The position numbers and the translations under genes were made by a program. A DNA stretch of 64,000 nucleotides from Nucisporomicrobium flavum (GTDB lineage Bacteria; Actinomycetota; Actinomycetes; Mycobacteriales; Micromonosporaceae), in NCBI RefSeq assembly GCF_016464385.1, contig NZ_JADMLH010000002.1, positions 467,701 to 531,700 of the forward strand. The letters are read 5' to 3'. Of the stretch, positions 8,270 through 15,538 are shown in pieces; position 1 is the stretch's first letter; each line of letters opens with the position of its first letter. The notes below the pieces were generated by a model. The model saw only the letters and a list, made by a program, of their open reading frames with translations. It was not told where the DNA came from and searched no databases.

Positions 8270-9031
8270 GTGACGCTGCGCCTGGATGGCAAGGTCGCCC
8301 TGGTGACGGGCGCGGGCAGCCCGGACGGCATCGGGTACGCGACGGCGCGCCGCCTGCGTGACCTCGGCGCCCGGGTGGCGATCGTGTCCACCACCCGTCG
8401 CATCCACGAACGGGCGACGGAGCTGGGCGTGACCGGTTTCGTCGCGGACCTCACCGACGAGGCGGAGGTCGGCGCCCTCGCGGACGCCATCGCCGACCAG
8501 CTCGGCGACGTCGAGGTCCTGGTCAACAACGCGGGCCTGGCGAGCCGCACCAGCCCGGAGGTCCTCCGCCCGGTCGCCCAGCTGACGTACGACGAATGGC
8601 GCGCGGAGATCGACCGCAACCTGAGCACCGCGTTCCTGTGCAGCCGAGCGTTCGTGGGCGGCATGTCGGAACAGGGCTGGGGCCGCATCGTCAACCTCGC
8701 CGCGACCGCCGGCCCGATCAACGCCCTCCCGACCGAAGCGGCGTACGCGGCCGCGAAGGCGGGCGTGGTCGGCCTGACCCGCGCGCTGGCCATGGAGCTC
8801 GTGGCGGACGGCATCAACGTCAACTGCGTGGCACCGGGCACCATCTACACGGCGGCGTCCACGGTCACGGAGATCAAGCAGGGCCTCGGCACGCCGATCG
8901 GCCGCCCCGGCACCCCCGACGAGGTGGCGGCGGCGATCGCGTTCCTGTGCTCGCCGGCGGCCTCGTACATCACGGGCCAGATGCTGGTGGTGGACGGCGG
9001 CAACAGCGTCCGCGAGGCCGAATTCCGCTGA
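8270..9031 (+). CDS. SDR family oxidoreductase (FabG-like)
   Basis: 253 aa, classic length. GTG 8270 follows GGAGGAGG (8257-8264) by 5 nt; upstream in-frame ATGs would add a low-complexity arm. Cofactor motif [10 protein letters not shown] near residue 12 carries two extra residues relative to TGxxxGIG; NNAG follows near 88. The catalytic YxxxK is AAYAAAKAG (about residue 160), but the usual serine 13 residues earlier is threonine (NLAATAG). C-terminal VNCVAPGTI and QMLVVDGG are standard. Likely NAD(P)H-dependent reduction of a carbonyl; substrate unknown. Its position between two DUF4190 membrane-protein genes gives no pathway clue. Confidence 0.87.
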   Translation: MTLRLDGKVALVTGAGSPDGIGYATARRLRDLGARVAIVSTTRRIHERATELGVTGFVADLTDEAEVGALADAIADQLGDVEVLVNNAGLASRTSPEVLRPVAQLTYDEWRAEIDRNLSTAFLCSRAFVGGMSEQGWGRIVNLAATAGPINALPTEAAYAAAKAGVVGLTRALAMELVADGINVNCVAPGTIYTAASTVTEIKQGLGTPIGRPGTPDEVAAAIAFLCSPAASYITGQMLVVDGGNSVREAEFR

Positions 9032-9222
9032 TCCCGGCCCCGCCGGGATCAGGCTCAGCACCCCCCATCGGCGGCGCAGGGCGAAGCACCGCCCGTCCGG
9101 GCCGCGGGGTCGACACCGTAGCTCCGTCCGCGGCGCGGGACCCGAGCGCTTCACCACCATGCGCCGGCTTCGGGCGGGTCGGGTGAGGCCCGGCGCACCG
9201 TGGTCCGCCGGGCGTTCCCGCG

Positions 9223-9726
9223 TCAGTACGTCGACGTGCTGCTCGACCCGATCGCGAAGATCACGACCACGATGTAGAACGCGCAGATCAGCAGGTACAC
9301 GCTGGTGATGATGTAGCTGAGCCAGAGCCCCGCCGTCGCCAGCCCTTCACCGGACTCACCGGTGCTGCGGATCTGCTTCTTCGCCACGTGCCCCATCACG
9401 ATGCCGGCGGGCGCGAACACGAAGGCGAACACCAGGCTGAGGATCGCCATGGTGTTGGTCGGCGCGGGCATCTGCGCGTAGGGCTGCGCGTACGGCTGAC
9501 CGTAGCCGGGCTGCCCGTACTGCTGCTGTCCGTACGGCTGCCCGCTCGACGGAGCACCGTACGGCGACTGCTGCCCGTACGGCTGCCCGCTCGACGGCGC
9601 GCCGCTGGCCGGGCTCGCGTACGGGTCCTGCGAGTACGGCGAGTTGGGGTCGTAGGACGGCTGCTGCCCGTAGGGCTGCTGGGGCTGATATGGGTCCGGC
9701 GTGCCACCGGGCGGCGGGTAAGTCAT
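9223..9726 (-). CDS. DUF4190 membrane protein with Tyr/Gln/Pro repeats (copy 2)
   Basis: 167 aa. GGAGG lies at 9737-9741, 10 nt before the ATG. Residues 1-85 are a low-complexity tail with PYGQQ / SGQPYGQ repeats beginning TYPPPGGTPD. Residues 88-167 hold two membrane helices (AILSLVFAFVFAPAGIVMG and IITSVYLLICAFYIVVVIFA) around the HVAKKQIRSTGESGEG loop of DUF4190. Paralogue of 7203-7724. Tyr/Gln/Pro tails of this sort often mediate protein interaction or phase separation; that role is inference. Confidence 0.85.
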   Translation of the reverse strand: MTYPPPGGTPDPYQPQQPYGQQPSYDPNSPYSQDPYASPASGAPSSGQPYGQQSPYGAPSSGQPYGQQQYGQPGYGQPYAQPYAQMPAPTNTMAILSLVFAFVFAPAGIVMGHVAKKQIRSTGESGEGLATAGLWLSYIITSVYLLICAFYIVVVIFAIGSSSTSTY

Positions 9727-10236
9727 TCAAGGTCCTCCTAGTTCACCCGGCACCGTACTAGCCGGAGCGACGATCGGGGCACCCGCGCCTGCGTGTCTGA
9801 CCCCTTCCGTCCCACGTCACGCCTCGATCCGCCCAAGGAACCACCCATGACGCCGACCCAGCGAGCCGCGTCATGACGATGCATCGAACTGCGGCACGCC
9901 GGATGCGACCCACGTGCCGGCAACCCGACCGCCGCGTGCGCCACCGTCGCCAGCATCCGGCCGCCCACCGCCACCAGCGACGCCGCCCGGCCGGGGCCGG
10001 CACAGCTGGCAACCCGCATCAAGCGCCCGCCGCAAGCGCCGCCGCAAGCCCTGCCCCCCGGGGCGCGTCGCAAGCCCCACCCCGGGGCGCGTCGCAAGCC
10101 CCACCCCGGGGCGCGTCGCAAGCCCCGCCCCGGGGCGCGACGCAAGCCCTGCCCGGGGAACCACCGCAAAGCCCTGCCCTGGGGCCCGCTCCAACCCCCG
10201 CCCGGCGGACCGCCGCAAGCCCCGCGCGGGAACCGG
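9727..10236. other. 510-bp gap containing a minisatellite
   Basis: Between the DUF4190 gene and the stop of the CoA-binding gene. All six frames are open over much of it, but the predicted proteins are Arg/Pro/Ala repeats without domain character, so I call no gene. Contains the 24-bp tandem array at 10060-10155. Confidence 0.5.
10060..10155. repeat. 24-bp tandem repeat, four copies
   Basis: Copies begin at 10060, 10084, 10108 and 10132. Each starts ggggcgcgtcgcaagcccc and ends acccc or a close variant; the fourth differs at two or three bases. The unit length is a multiple of three, so reading frames stay open through the array, which explains the spurious ORFs here. Confidence 0.9.
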
Positions 10237-10644
10237 TCAGGTCAGCTTTGTGAGGTTGCCGACGGCTCGCTCCACAGCCAGGCAGCGGTCCTCGACGTAG
10301 TCCATGCCCGCCTCGGTCGCGATGCGGCGCGCTTCCGTCGAGACGATGCCGGTCTGCAGCCAGACTGCCGGCGCGTTGATGGCCGCGGCCTGGCGCACGA
10401 TCTCCACGGCGTCGGCGGCGGGCCGGAAGATGTCGACGAGGTCGACCGGCTCGGGCAGGTCGGCCAGCGTGGGTACCGTCTTCACCCCGAACACCTCGTC
10501 CACGAACGGGTTGACCGGGATGATCTTCCAGCCGTGCCGGAGCATCTGCAGCGGTACGGAGTGCGCCGGCTTGAAGGGATCACGAGAAGCGCCGACGACG
10601 GCGATGACGTTCGCTTCGGCCAGGATCTGCTGAGCACTCCTCAT
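10237..10644 (-). CDS. CoA-binding domain protein (YccU type)
   Basis: 135 aa, a single Rossmann CoA-binding domain: IAVVGASRDPFKPAHSV near residue 14, GWKIIPVNP near 40, VDLVDIFRPA near 68 and AVWLQTGIV near 93. This is the usual stand-alone CoA_binding_2 protein. It binds CoA (family structure); no enzyme activity is known. The array at 10060-10155 lies just beyond its stop. A 77-bp gap separates it from the upstream radical SAM gene's stop, in the same direction. Confidence 0.9.
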   Translation of the reverse strand: MRSAQQILAEANVIAVVGASRDPFKPAHSVPLQMLRHGWKIIPVNPFVDEVFGVKTVPTLADLPEPVDLVDIFRPAADAVEIVRQAAAINAPAVWLQTGIVSTEARRIATEAGMDYVEDRCLAVERAVGNLTKLT

Positions 10645-10721
10645 CCCCCGACTCTAGTCACGGCTGGTCGCCCCTCACCGGAAACGACGTTGAAGCAGCG
10701 CAGCAGGGGACCGCCGCGCCG

Positions 10722-12656
10722 TCACAGCAGCGTCAACTGCTGGGAGACCGGCTCGTCGACGGTCTGGGCCGCGGGCACGCTCCGAGCCTCATCCGGCCGG
10801 GCCCGATGCAGCCCGTGCCGCCTCGCCGCCAGCCGCACCCGTGCAGTGATCTCGTTCTGGAAAGACTGCGGCAGGTAGGAACCGCCGCGGTACAGCTCCC
10901 GATACCGAGGCGCGAGCGCCGGGTGTTCGCGCGTCAGCCAGGCCGCGTACCACTCGCGCGCGCCGGGCCGCAGATGCAGCGCCAGGGGCGTCACACTCGT
11001 CGCGCCGGATGCGGCGATCGCGGCGACCGTCTCGTCGATGGACTCGTCCGTGTCGGTCAGGCCCGGCAGGATCGGGGCCATCAGCACGCTGACCGCGAAC
11101 CCCGCGTCGGTCAGCCGGCGTACGGCGTCCAGCCGGCGGCGCGGGCTCGGCGTCCCCGGCTCGACCGCGCGCCACGTGTTCTCGTCGACGAAGCCCACCG
11201 ACACCGACAGACCGACCCGGGTGACGGAGGCCGCCTGTTCGAGCAGCTTCAGGTCGCGCAGGATCAACGTGCCCTTGGTCAGGATGGAGAACGGGTTGGC
11301 GAAGTCGCGCAGCGCCGCCAGGATCCGGGGCATCAGCCGGTAGCGACCCTCGGCCCGCTGGTAGACGTCCACGTTGGTGCCCATGGCGATGTGGTCGCCG
11401 GTCCACCGGGGCGCGGCCAGCTCCCGCCGGACCAGCTCGCCGGCGTTGACCTTGACGACCACCTTGGAGTCGAAGTCGTGGCCGGCGTCCAGGTCGAGGT
11501 ACGTGTGCGTATTGCGGGCGAAGCAGTTGTGGCTGACCACCCCGTCGGCGATGAAGTCCCCGGTGCCGGTGGTGATGTCGTACAGCGGGAGGGTGAGGCC
11601 CAGGTCCTCGATGTCCGCGACGGTGAGCTGGGCGTCGCTGCGCACCCCGATGCCGGCGGCGTCGAGTGGCGCCTCGCTGACGCCGGTCAGGTGCCGGAAC
11701 CGCAACGCCGCCCACAGGTCGCGGGTGATCTCGACCGAGTGCGACCCGCCGAGCTGGGTGTGCGGTGGCCGGCGGCTGGGCAGGCCGAGGTGCGTCAGCG
11801 CCTCCGTCACCCGGTCCAGGAAGCCACGGTCGCGGCTGGCGAAGACGACAGCCAGGCGGTCCGCCGACCCGATCGATCCGTACGCTCCCGCGAGGAAGCC
11901 CCGATACCAGCCGCCGGTCGGCATCTCGGGCCAGCGCAGCGCCTGGTCCATGGGCACGTCCTCGAGGTACGCGTCCGCGCGGATCCACGCGTCGCCCTCA
12001 CGCGGGCCGGACGACGGGGCGGCGCCGGAGTCGCCACGGACCAGCCCGCAGATGTAGCCCGTCTGGTAGTCCGGCGACTCCTTGGGCGGGTCGGCGAAGT
12101 GCCCGACGCCGGACATCCGGTCGCCGACGGCAAGGGCGGGCAGGTGCGGCTCGGCGGGGCTGACGTGCCGCCAGCCGCGGTCGGTGAGAAACCGGTGGTC
12201 CCCGCTCGCCACGAGCCGGGTGCCGTCCGCCAACGTCACGCGATATGCCCGCTTCGATGTGGACCAGTGGTCGAGCACGGTCGTCGTCACGTACCGCCGA
12301 TGGGTGCCGGCCCCCATCGTGCCGAGCACCGCGTCACCCACCTTGAGCTGCGACAGCGGCCGCGTCGAGCCGTTGGCCAGCAGGATCGGGGTGTCGCCGC
12401 TGAGGCAGTAGGAGCAGGCATGCGAACAGCCTCGGTAAGGATTGATGGTCCACTCGAACGGCACGCGGGAGGCCCCGGGCACCCGGTTGATGATCGACTT
12501 GGCCTGGATCTCGTAGAACGTCATGCCCGCGAAGCCGGGGGTGTCGAACGTGCGGACGGTCGCTCCGGGCACCGCCAGCGGCAGGGGTGAGGCCGCTGGC
12601 GGTGCGTCCAGGAGCGAGTCGTCGTCGACCGGCGTCGACAGGTGAGACCATCGCAT
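10722..12656 (-). CDS. Intein-containing Rv2578c-family radical SAM protein
   Basis: 644 aa as translated, 350 aa after removal of a 294-aa intein. Start ATG 12656 (MRWSHLS) matches the family opening MRW. The radical SAM cluster motif CxxxCxxC is GCSHACSY then C; the intein sits directly before the third cluster cysteine, so the 4Fe-4S site exists only after splicing. The C-extein continues CFARNTHTYLDLDAG, then SILTKGTLILRDLKLL and SVLMAPILPGLTD, as in spore-photoproduct-lyase-like proteins. M. tuberculosis Rv2578c is annotated splB and, to my recollection, lies in the LexA regulon; a LexA-like box at 12666-12681 lies 10 nt upstream here. Probably a DNA-damage-induced radical SAM enzyme of unknown substrate. 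Confidence 0.93.
   Translation of the reverse strand: MRWSHLSTPVDDDSLLDAPPAASPLPLAVPGATVRTFDTPGFAGMTFYEIQAKSIINRVPGASRVPFEWTINPYRGCSHACSYCLSGDTPILLANGSTRPLSQLKVGDAVLGTMGAGTHRRYVTTTVLDHWSTSKRAYRVTLADGTRLVASGDHRFLTDRGWRHVSPAEPHLPALAVGDRMSGVGHFADPPKESPDYQTGYICGLVRGDSGAAPSSGPREGDAWIRADAYLEDVPMDQALRWPEMPTGGWYRGFLAGAYGSIGSADRLAVVFASRDRGFLDRVTEALTHLGLPSRRPPHTQLGGSHSVEITRDLWAALRFRHLTGVSEAPLDAAGIGVRSDAQLTVADIEDLGLTLPLYDITTGTGDFIADGVVSHNCFARNTHTYLDLDAGHDFDSKVVVKVNAGELVRRELAAPRWTGDHIAMGTNVDVYQRAEGRYRLMPRILAALRDFANPFSILTKGTLILRDLKLLEQAASVTRVGLSVSVGFVDENTWRAVEPGTPSPRRRLDAVRRLTDAGFAVSVLMAPILPGLTDTDESIDETVAAIAASGATSVTPLALHLRPGAREWYAAWLTREHPALAPRYRELYRGGSYLPQSFQNEITARVRLAARRHGLHRARPDEARSVPAAQTVDEPVSQQLTLL
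11526..12407 (-). other. Intein with degenerate LAGLIDADG endonuclease
   Basis: 294 codons. Begins with Cys1 in CLSGDTPILLANGS (block A). Block B histidine is in ASGDHRFLTDRGW. Ends ITTGTGDFIADGVVSHN, with penultimate His and terminal Asn, followed by Cys+1 of the extein, so all splicing residues are present. The middle contains LAGLIDADG-like blocks: TGYICGLVRGDSG keeps an acidic residue, but the second, FLAGAYGSIGS, has lost both Asp of the consensus FxxGxFDADGS. Splicing should be intact while homing activity is probably lost. Confidence 0.92.
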
Positions 12657-12665
12657 GGCGAAGAT

Positions 12666-12681
12666 TCGAACACATGTACGA
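12666..12681 (-). promoter_or_regulatory. LexA (SOS) box-like palindrome
   Basis: TCGAAC-ACAT-GTACGA, one mismatch from the actinobacterial consensus TCGAAC-N4-GTTCGA. It lies 10-25 nt upstream of the radical SAM ATG, where a repressor would cover the promoter of a short-leader transcript. Confidence 0.55.
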
Positions 12682-12767
12682 CGACCCTGTCCACTCGAAC
12701 CCTCGAACGGGCGGGTCGGGCCGGCGAGTCGCCTCAAAGCCTCCGAAAAGGGTCCCGGCATGCAGAA

Positions 12768-12795
12768 GCGCCGCGGACCGGAGGGTCCGCGGCGC
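12768..12795 (-). terminator. Terminator hairpin of the thioredoxin gene
   Basis: Perfect 12-bp stem gcgccgcggacc (12768-12779) / ggtccgcggcgc (12784-12795) with loop ggag, beginning 16 nt past the stop codon. Minus-strand sequence after the stem is ttctgcatg, only weakly U-rich. Confidence 0.75.
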
Positions 12796-12811
12796 CGTGC
12801 CGAGCTGGTGG

Positions 12812-13174
12812 TCAGTGGTTGTGCGCGGCGAGCTGCTTGCGCACGTCGTCCATGTCGAGCTTCTCGACCTGGTCGATCAGGGACTCGAGCGCCGACTCGG
12901 GGAGGGCGCCCGGCTGCGAGAAGACGATGACGCCGTCCCGCACTGCCATGATCGTCGGGATGGAGCGGATGTCGAACTTCGCGGCGAGCTCCTGCTGAGC
13001 CTCGGTGTCGACCTTGCCGAAGGTGATCTCCGGGTGCTTCTCCGACGACCGCTCGTACGTCGGGGCGAAGCGCACGCACGGGCCGCACCAGCTGGCCCAG
13101 AAGTCGACCAGCACGATGCCGTCCTTGCCGGTCACCTCATCGAAATTCTCTGTGGTCAGCGCAACGGTCGCCAT
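12812..13174 (-). CDS. trxA: Thioredoxin
   Basis: 120 aa, standard thioredoxin fold. Active site WASWCGPCVRF near residue 31; cis-Pro in IRSIPTIMAVRDG near 75. Cytoplasmic dithiol reductant for ribonucleotide reductase and other targets, recycled by thioredoxin reductase (not in this window). Start ATG 13174 has GGAGAG 4-5 nt upstream; a start 5 codons earlier is possible but has no ribosome site. A promoter matching the SigR consensus lies at 13213-13239, suggesting induction by thiol oxidation. A strong hairpin terminator follows. The symbol is generic: actinomycetes carry several trx paralogues. Confidence 0.94.
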   Translation of the reverse strand: MATVALTTENFDEVTGKDGIVLVDFWASWCGPCVRFAPTYERSSEKHPEITFGKVDTEAQQELAAKFDIRSIPTIMAVRDGVIVFSQPGALPESALESLIDQVEKLDMDDVRKQLAAHNH

Positions 13175-13212
13175 GATCTCTCCGTCCACGGGATTGGGGC
13201 TACGTGGCTTTC

Positions 13213-13239
13213 AACCGATCCTGCACCTCGTCAATTCCC
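13213..13239 (-). promoter_or_regulatory. SigR-type promoter of the thioredoxin gene
   Basis: Minus strand reads GGGAAT, 18 nt, GTT: GGAAT at 13234-13238 and GTT at 13213-13215. This equals the Streptomyces SigR consensus GGAAT-N18-GTT. It is 38 nt from the ATG, giving a 5' leader of about 30 nt. Trx genes are classical SigR targets. Confidence 0.65.
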
Positions 13240-13810
13240 TGCCCATCGCCGGTGACACGTGGGCTGCGGCACGATTCGCGATCCAGCCGGACGCGTCGAG
13301 GCAACTCATCGTAACTGACTGTATGGAGAGCGCTCTCACTTGTTACGAGAAGATCTGCGTCCCTTTTGCACCGTCTCGGCCTGGCTCGTGGCACCTGACG
13401 CGCCGCGATAGCGACAAGGTCGCCGATAACAAAAACTGGTAACAAAGTTAAATGTGAGCTGTGTCACTTTTGGATTTCCTGTACATGGATACGCAGGGTG
13501 AGGCAGACTCTTCCCCAACAGAGCGTGGGCGGCGGGTGCCGGGGAGGGCCCCGCCGCTCATTGCGTCTCCTCCCCGGAGTGCTCCGAGACCGTGAATCCG
13601 CCGGTCGGAGCGGGATTCCCGAGCCGGCGTCGTGGCGCCTGGCGACCGTCTCGGGCCGGGAGGGGACCGCGGGACCGACTTCCTGCCGGCCGGGACGCCC
13701 GCCCCTCCAGCAGCAACGCCTTCAGCGACGTGCTATCAGCGACCGGCCCAGCCCCGCCACGCCGGAATCACCGCACCCGGCCCGCCGGGCCCCACCGACC
13801 GCCATCCGGA
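13240..13810. other. Intergenic region, no convincing gene
   Basis: Between the thioredoxin promoter and the SpoU gene. Bases 13330-13500 are less GC-rich than the surroundings. A hairpin gcggcggg (13529-13536) / cccgccgc (13550-13557) with a 13-nt loop is present. Reading frames crossing the region encode Arg/Pro-rich sequence that I regard as shadow. An RNA element cannot be excluded. Confidence 0.45.
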
Positions 13811-13816
13811 TAGCGT
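13811..13816 (+). promoter_or_regulatory. Putative -10 box of the SpoU gene
   Basis: TAGCGT, 8 nt, ATG at 13825; no Shine-Dalgarno. Leaderless pattern. Confidence 0.4.
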
Positions 13817-13824
13817 GCTGCGCC

Positions 13825-14472
13825 ATGGTGGCCGATGAGGTTGCGGCTGACAGTGAGCCGCTGGTGGAAGTGGGCGTCGGCCCGTGGGAAGGCCCTTGGC
13901 CGGACGACGACCGCTACGACCCCGAACTCCTGGAGCAAGGCGATCGCCGCAATGTCGTCGACCGTTACCGGTACTGGCGGCGTGAGGCCGTAGTCGCCGA
14001 CCTGGACCGGCGGCGGCATCCGTTCCATGTCGCCATCGAGAACTGGCAGCACGACTTCAACATCGGAACCGTCGTCCGCAACGCCAATGCGTTCCTCGCC
14101 GCCGAGGTGCACATCGTCGGGCTGCGGCGCTGGAACCGTCGCGGCGCCATGGTCACCGACCGGTACCAGCATGTGCGGCACCATCCGAGCGTCGAGGCGT
14201 TCGCTACGTGGGCCGCGGAGTCCGGGCTGCCGGTCGTCGGGATCGACAATCTGCCCGGGTCGCGGCCGATGGAGAGCGTCACGCTGCCGCGTGAGTGCGT
14301 TCTGATCTTCGGCCAGGAGGGGCCCGGGCTGTCCGATGCGGCGCGCGCCGCGTGCAGCGAGCTCTTCTCCATTGCCCAGTACGGGTCCACGCGCTCGATC
14401 AATGCGGGCGTGGCGAGCGGCATCGCGATGCATTCCTGGGTACGCGCCCACGCCGGCCCGCCTCCGGGCTGA
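13825..14472 (+). CDS. SpoU/TrmH family RNA 2'-O-ribose methyltransferase
   Basis: 215 aa. SPOUT knot motifs are all present: motif 1 ENWQHDFNIGTVVRNANAF (about 74-92) with the catalytic Arg, motif 2 VLIFGQEGPGLSD near 160, motif 3 IAQYGSTRSINAGVASGIA near 185. It methylates a ribose 2'-OH in tRNA or rRNA using S-adenosylmethionine; which nucleotide cannot be told. An acidic N-terminal 50 residues precede the fold. The chosen ATG follows a TAGCGT hexamer by 8 nt; longer in-frame readings upstream have no start signal. Confidence 0.92.
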   Translation: MVADEVAADSEPLVEVGVGPWEGPWPDDDRYDPELLEQGDRRNVVDRYRYWRREAVVADLDRRRHPFHVAIENWQHDFNIGTVVRNANAFLAAEVHIVGLRRWNRRGAMVTDRYQHVRHHPSVEAFATWAAESGLPVVGIDNLPGSRPMESVTLPRECVLIFGQEGPGLSDAARAACSELFSIAQYGSTRSINAGVASGIAMHSWVRAHAGPPPG

Positions 14473-14567
14473 CGAGGGGCTCCGGTGCAGCGTGGCGGCC
14501 GTTCTCCATCCGTTCGGGTTCCGCCGATCCGCTTGACGGGGGCCTCCGGGGCAAGCACCTTAAGGGG

Positions 14568-15242
14568 GTGGGTGTCACCGTAAGCTGCCCCCGTTGTGCT
14601 GGTCAGGTCCGTCCTCCGGACCTGATGCACAGCGCTTGGCGTTGCAACGACTGTGGTGACGTCCATCCGTTCCACGTCGCCCAGCACATCGGTCCGGAGA
14701 TCCTCGACAGCGTGCTGCGCCAGGCGGCCCCGGGCCCCGAGCGCATGCCCCTGTGGTGTCCGTGGCCGCTGCCGCCGGGGTGGATGGTCACCGGCGTCGG
14801 CTGGGCGGGTGACGACCGTTCCGGCGTACGCGCGACCGCCCTGTCCTGCACCGGGCCTGACCCGCTAGGTGGGGGTCCCGCGGATCTGGTGCTGATCGCG
14901 GAGCAGCCGGGCGTCGGACTCGGCACGCGCTTCGCGGGCATCCCCGGCATCGACCCCGGCTACCTGATCGCCGAGGCGCTCGGCGACGGCGGTGGCCGGC
15001 GTGGACCGCACGCGAAGATCAAGGCCGGGGGGCATCCGACTCCACTGTGGTGCGTCAAGTCCCCGGAAGACCGAAGCGCCTATGTGAGTGAAGCCCGAGG
15101 AATGTGGCTCTATGCGGTAGCGTGGCCGGCAAGCGCGGGTTACTTCCTGGCCGAGCATGTCGTGCTGCACGACCTGACCGACGGGGTGCCGCCCGAGCTC
15201 GTGTACGGAGCGCCGTCGCCGTACCTGCACGGCCGGGTCTGA
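14568..15242 (+). CDS. DUF6758 family protein with zinc ribbon
   Basis: 224 aa. Opens with a rubredoxin-like zinc ribbon CPRCAG ... CNDCGD (Cys at about 6, 9, 25 and 28). The rest is a conserved actinobacterial domain rich in Trp/Pro/Gly (PLWCPWPLPPGWMVTGVGWAG; GPHAKIKAGGHPTPLW; GMWLYAVAWPASAGY). I recognise it as DUF6758, without known function. Start is uncertain: GTG 14568 puts CACCTT 6 nt upstream (weak leaderless pattern); no ATG lies before the zinc ribbon. Confidence 0.8.
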   Translation: MGVTVSCPRCAGQVRPPDLMHSAWRCNDCGDVHPFHVAQHIGPEILDSVLRQAAPGPERMPLWCPWPLPPGWMVTGVGWAGDDRSGVRATALSCTGPDPLGGGPADLVLIAEQPGVGLGTRFAGIPGIDPGYLIAEALGDGGGRRGPHAKIKAGGHPTPLWCVKSPEDRSAYVSEARGMWLYAVAWPASAGYFLAEHVVLHDLTDGVPPELVYGAPSPYLHGRV

Positions 15243-15370
15243 TCAAGGCCCGGTGACCTGCGGGGACGGTTTGGGCTTTCCGAGCACAATGTTCACAGAG
15301 CGCAGTCTTACTGATACCGTGAGTGTTGCTGCGGCGTCGACCGTACCCGCAACGGAGGAGCAGGCCCGCC

Positions 15371-15529
15371 ATGATCAAGAAGGTTCTCACCTGGCTTGGC
15401 ATCGCATTCTTGATCTTCTTCATTGCGTTCAACCCGAACTCGGCCGCGGCGGTCTTCGAGTCGCTCGGGGACACCATCGGCGACATCGCCCGTGGTTTCG
15501 GAACCTTCTTCACCCAACTCGTCGCTTAA
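15371..15529 (+). CDS. Small single-pass membrane protein (52 aa)
   Basis: 52 aa. ATG 15371 has GGAGGAG at 15354-15360. One hydrophobic helix, WLGIAFLIFFIAFNP (about residues 8-22), is followed by an amphipathic segment FESLGDTIGDIARGFGTFF. It sits 9 nt upstream of the bPH2 gene, and I recall similar tiny proteins beside this gene in other actinomycetes. Probably an envelope micropeptide; function unknown. Confidence 0.72.
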   Translation: MIKKVLTWLGIAFLIFFIAFNPNSAAAVFESLGDTIGDIARGFGTFFTQLVA

Positions 15530-15532
15530 CAT
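15527..15532 (+). promoter_or_regulatory. Putative -10 box of the bPH2 gene
   Basis: TAACAT overlapping the stop codon of the 52-aa gene, 6 nt before ATG 15539. Suggests the PH-domain gene has its own leaderless promoter as well as readthrough. Confidence 0.45.
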
Positions 15533-15538
15533 CGGCGC

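Noticed and set aside
10060..10155. Possible CRISPR array
   Set aside because: Copies are directly abutting with no unique spacers and no cas genes nearby. The other arrays in the window were dismissed on the same grounds.
9738..10253. Several overlapping ORFs on both strands through the 24-bp array
   Set aside because: The unit is a multiple of three, so frames stay open by construction. Products are Arg/Pro/Ala repeats with no domain, ribosome site or -10 box.
12657..13088. N-terminal extension of the radical SAM ORF
   Set aside because: The extension runs antisense-free but out of frame through the thioredoxin gene on the same strand. The family start MRW is at 12656.
13200..13445. 81-aa ORF antisense to the region upstream of the SpoU gene
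   Set aside because: It covers the SigR-type promoter of trx, has no ribosome site and no similarity I can recognise.
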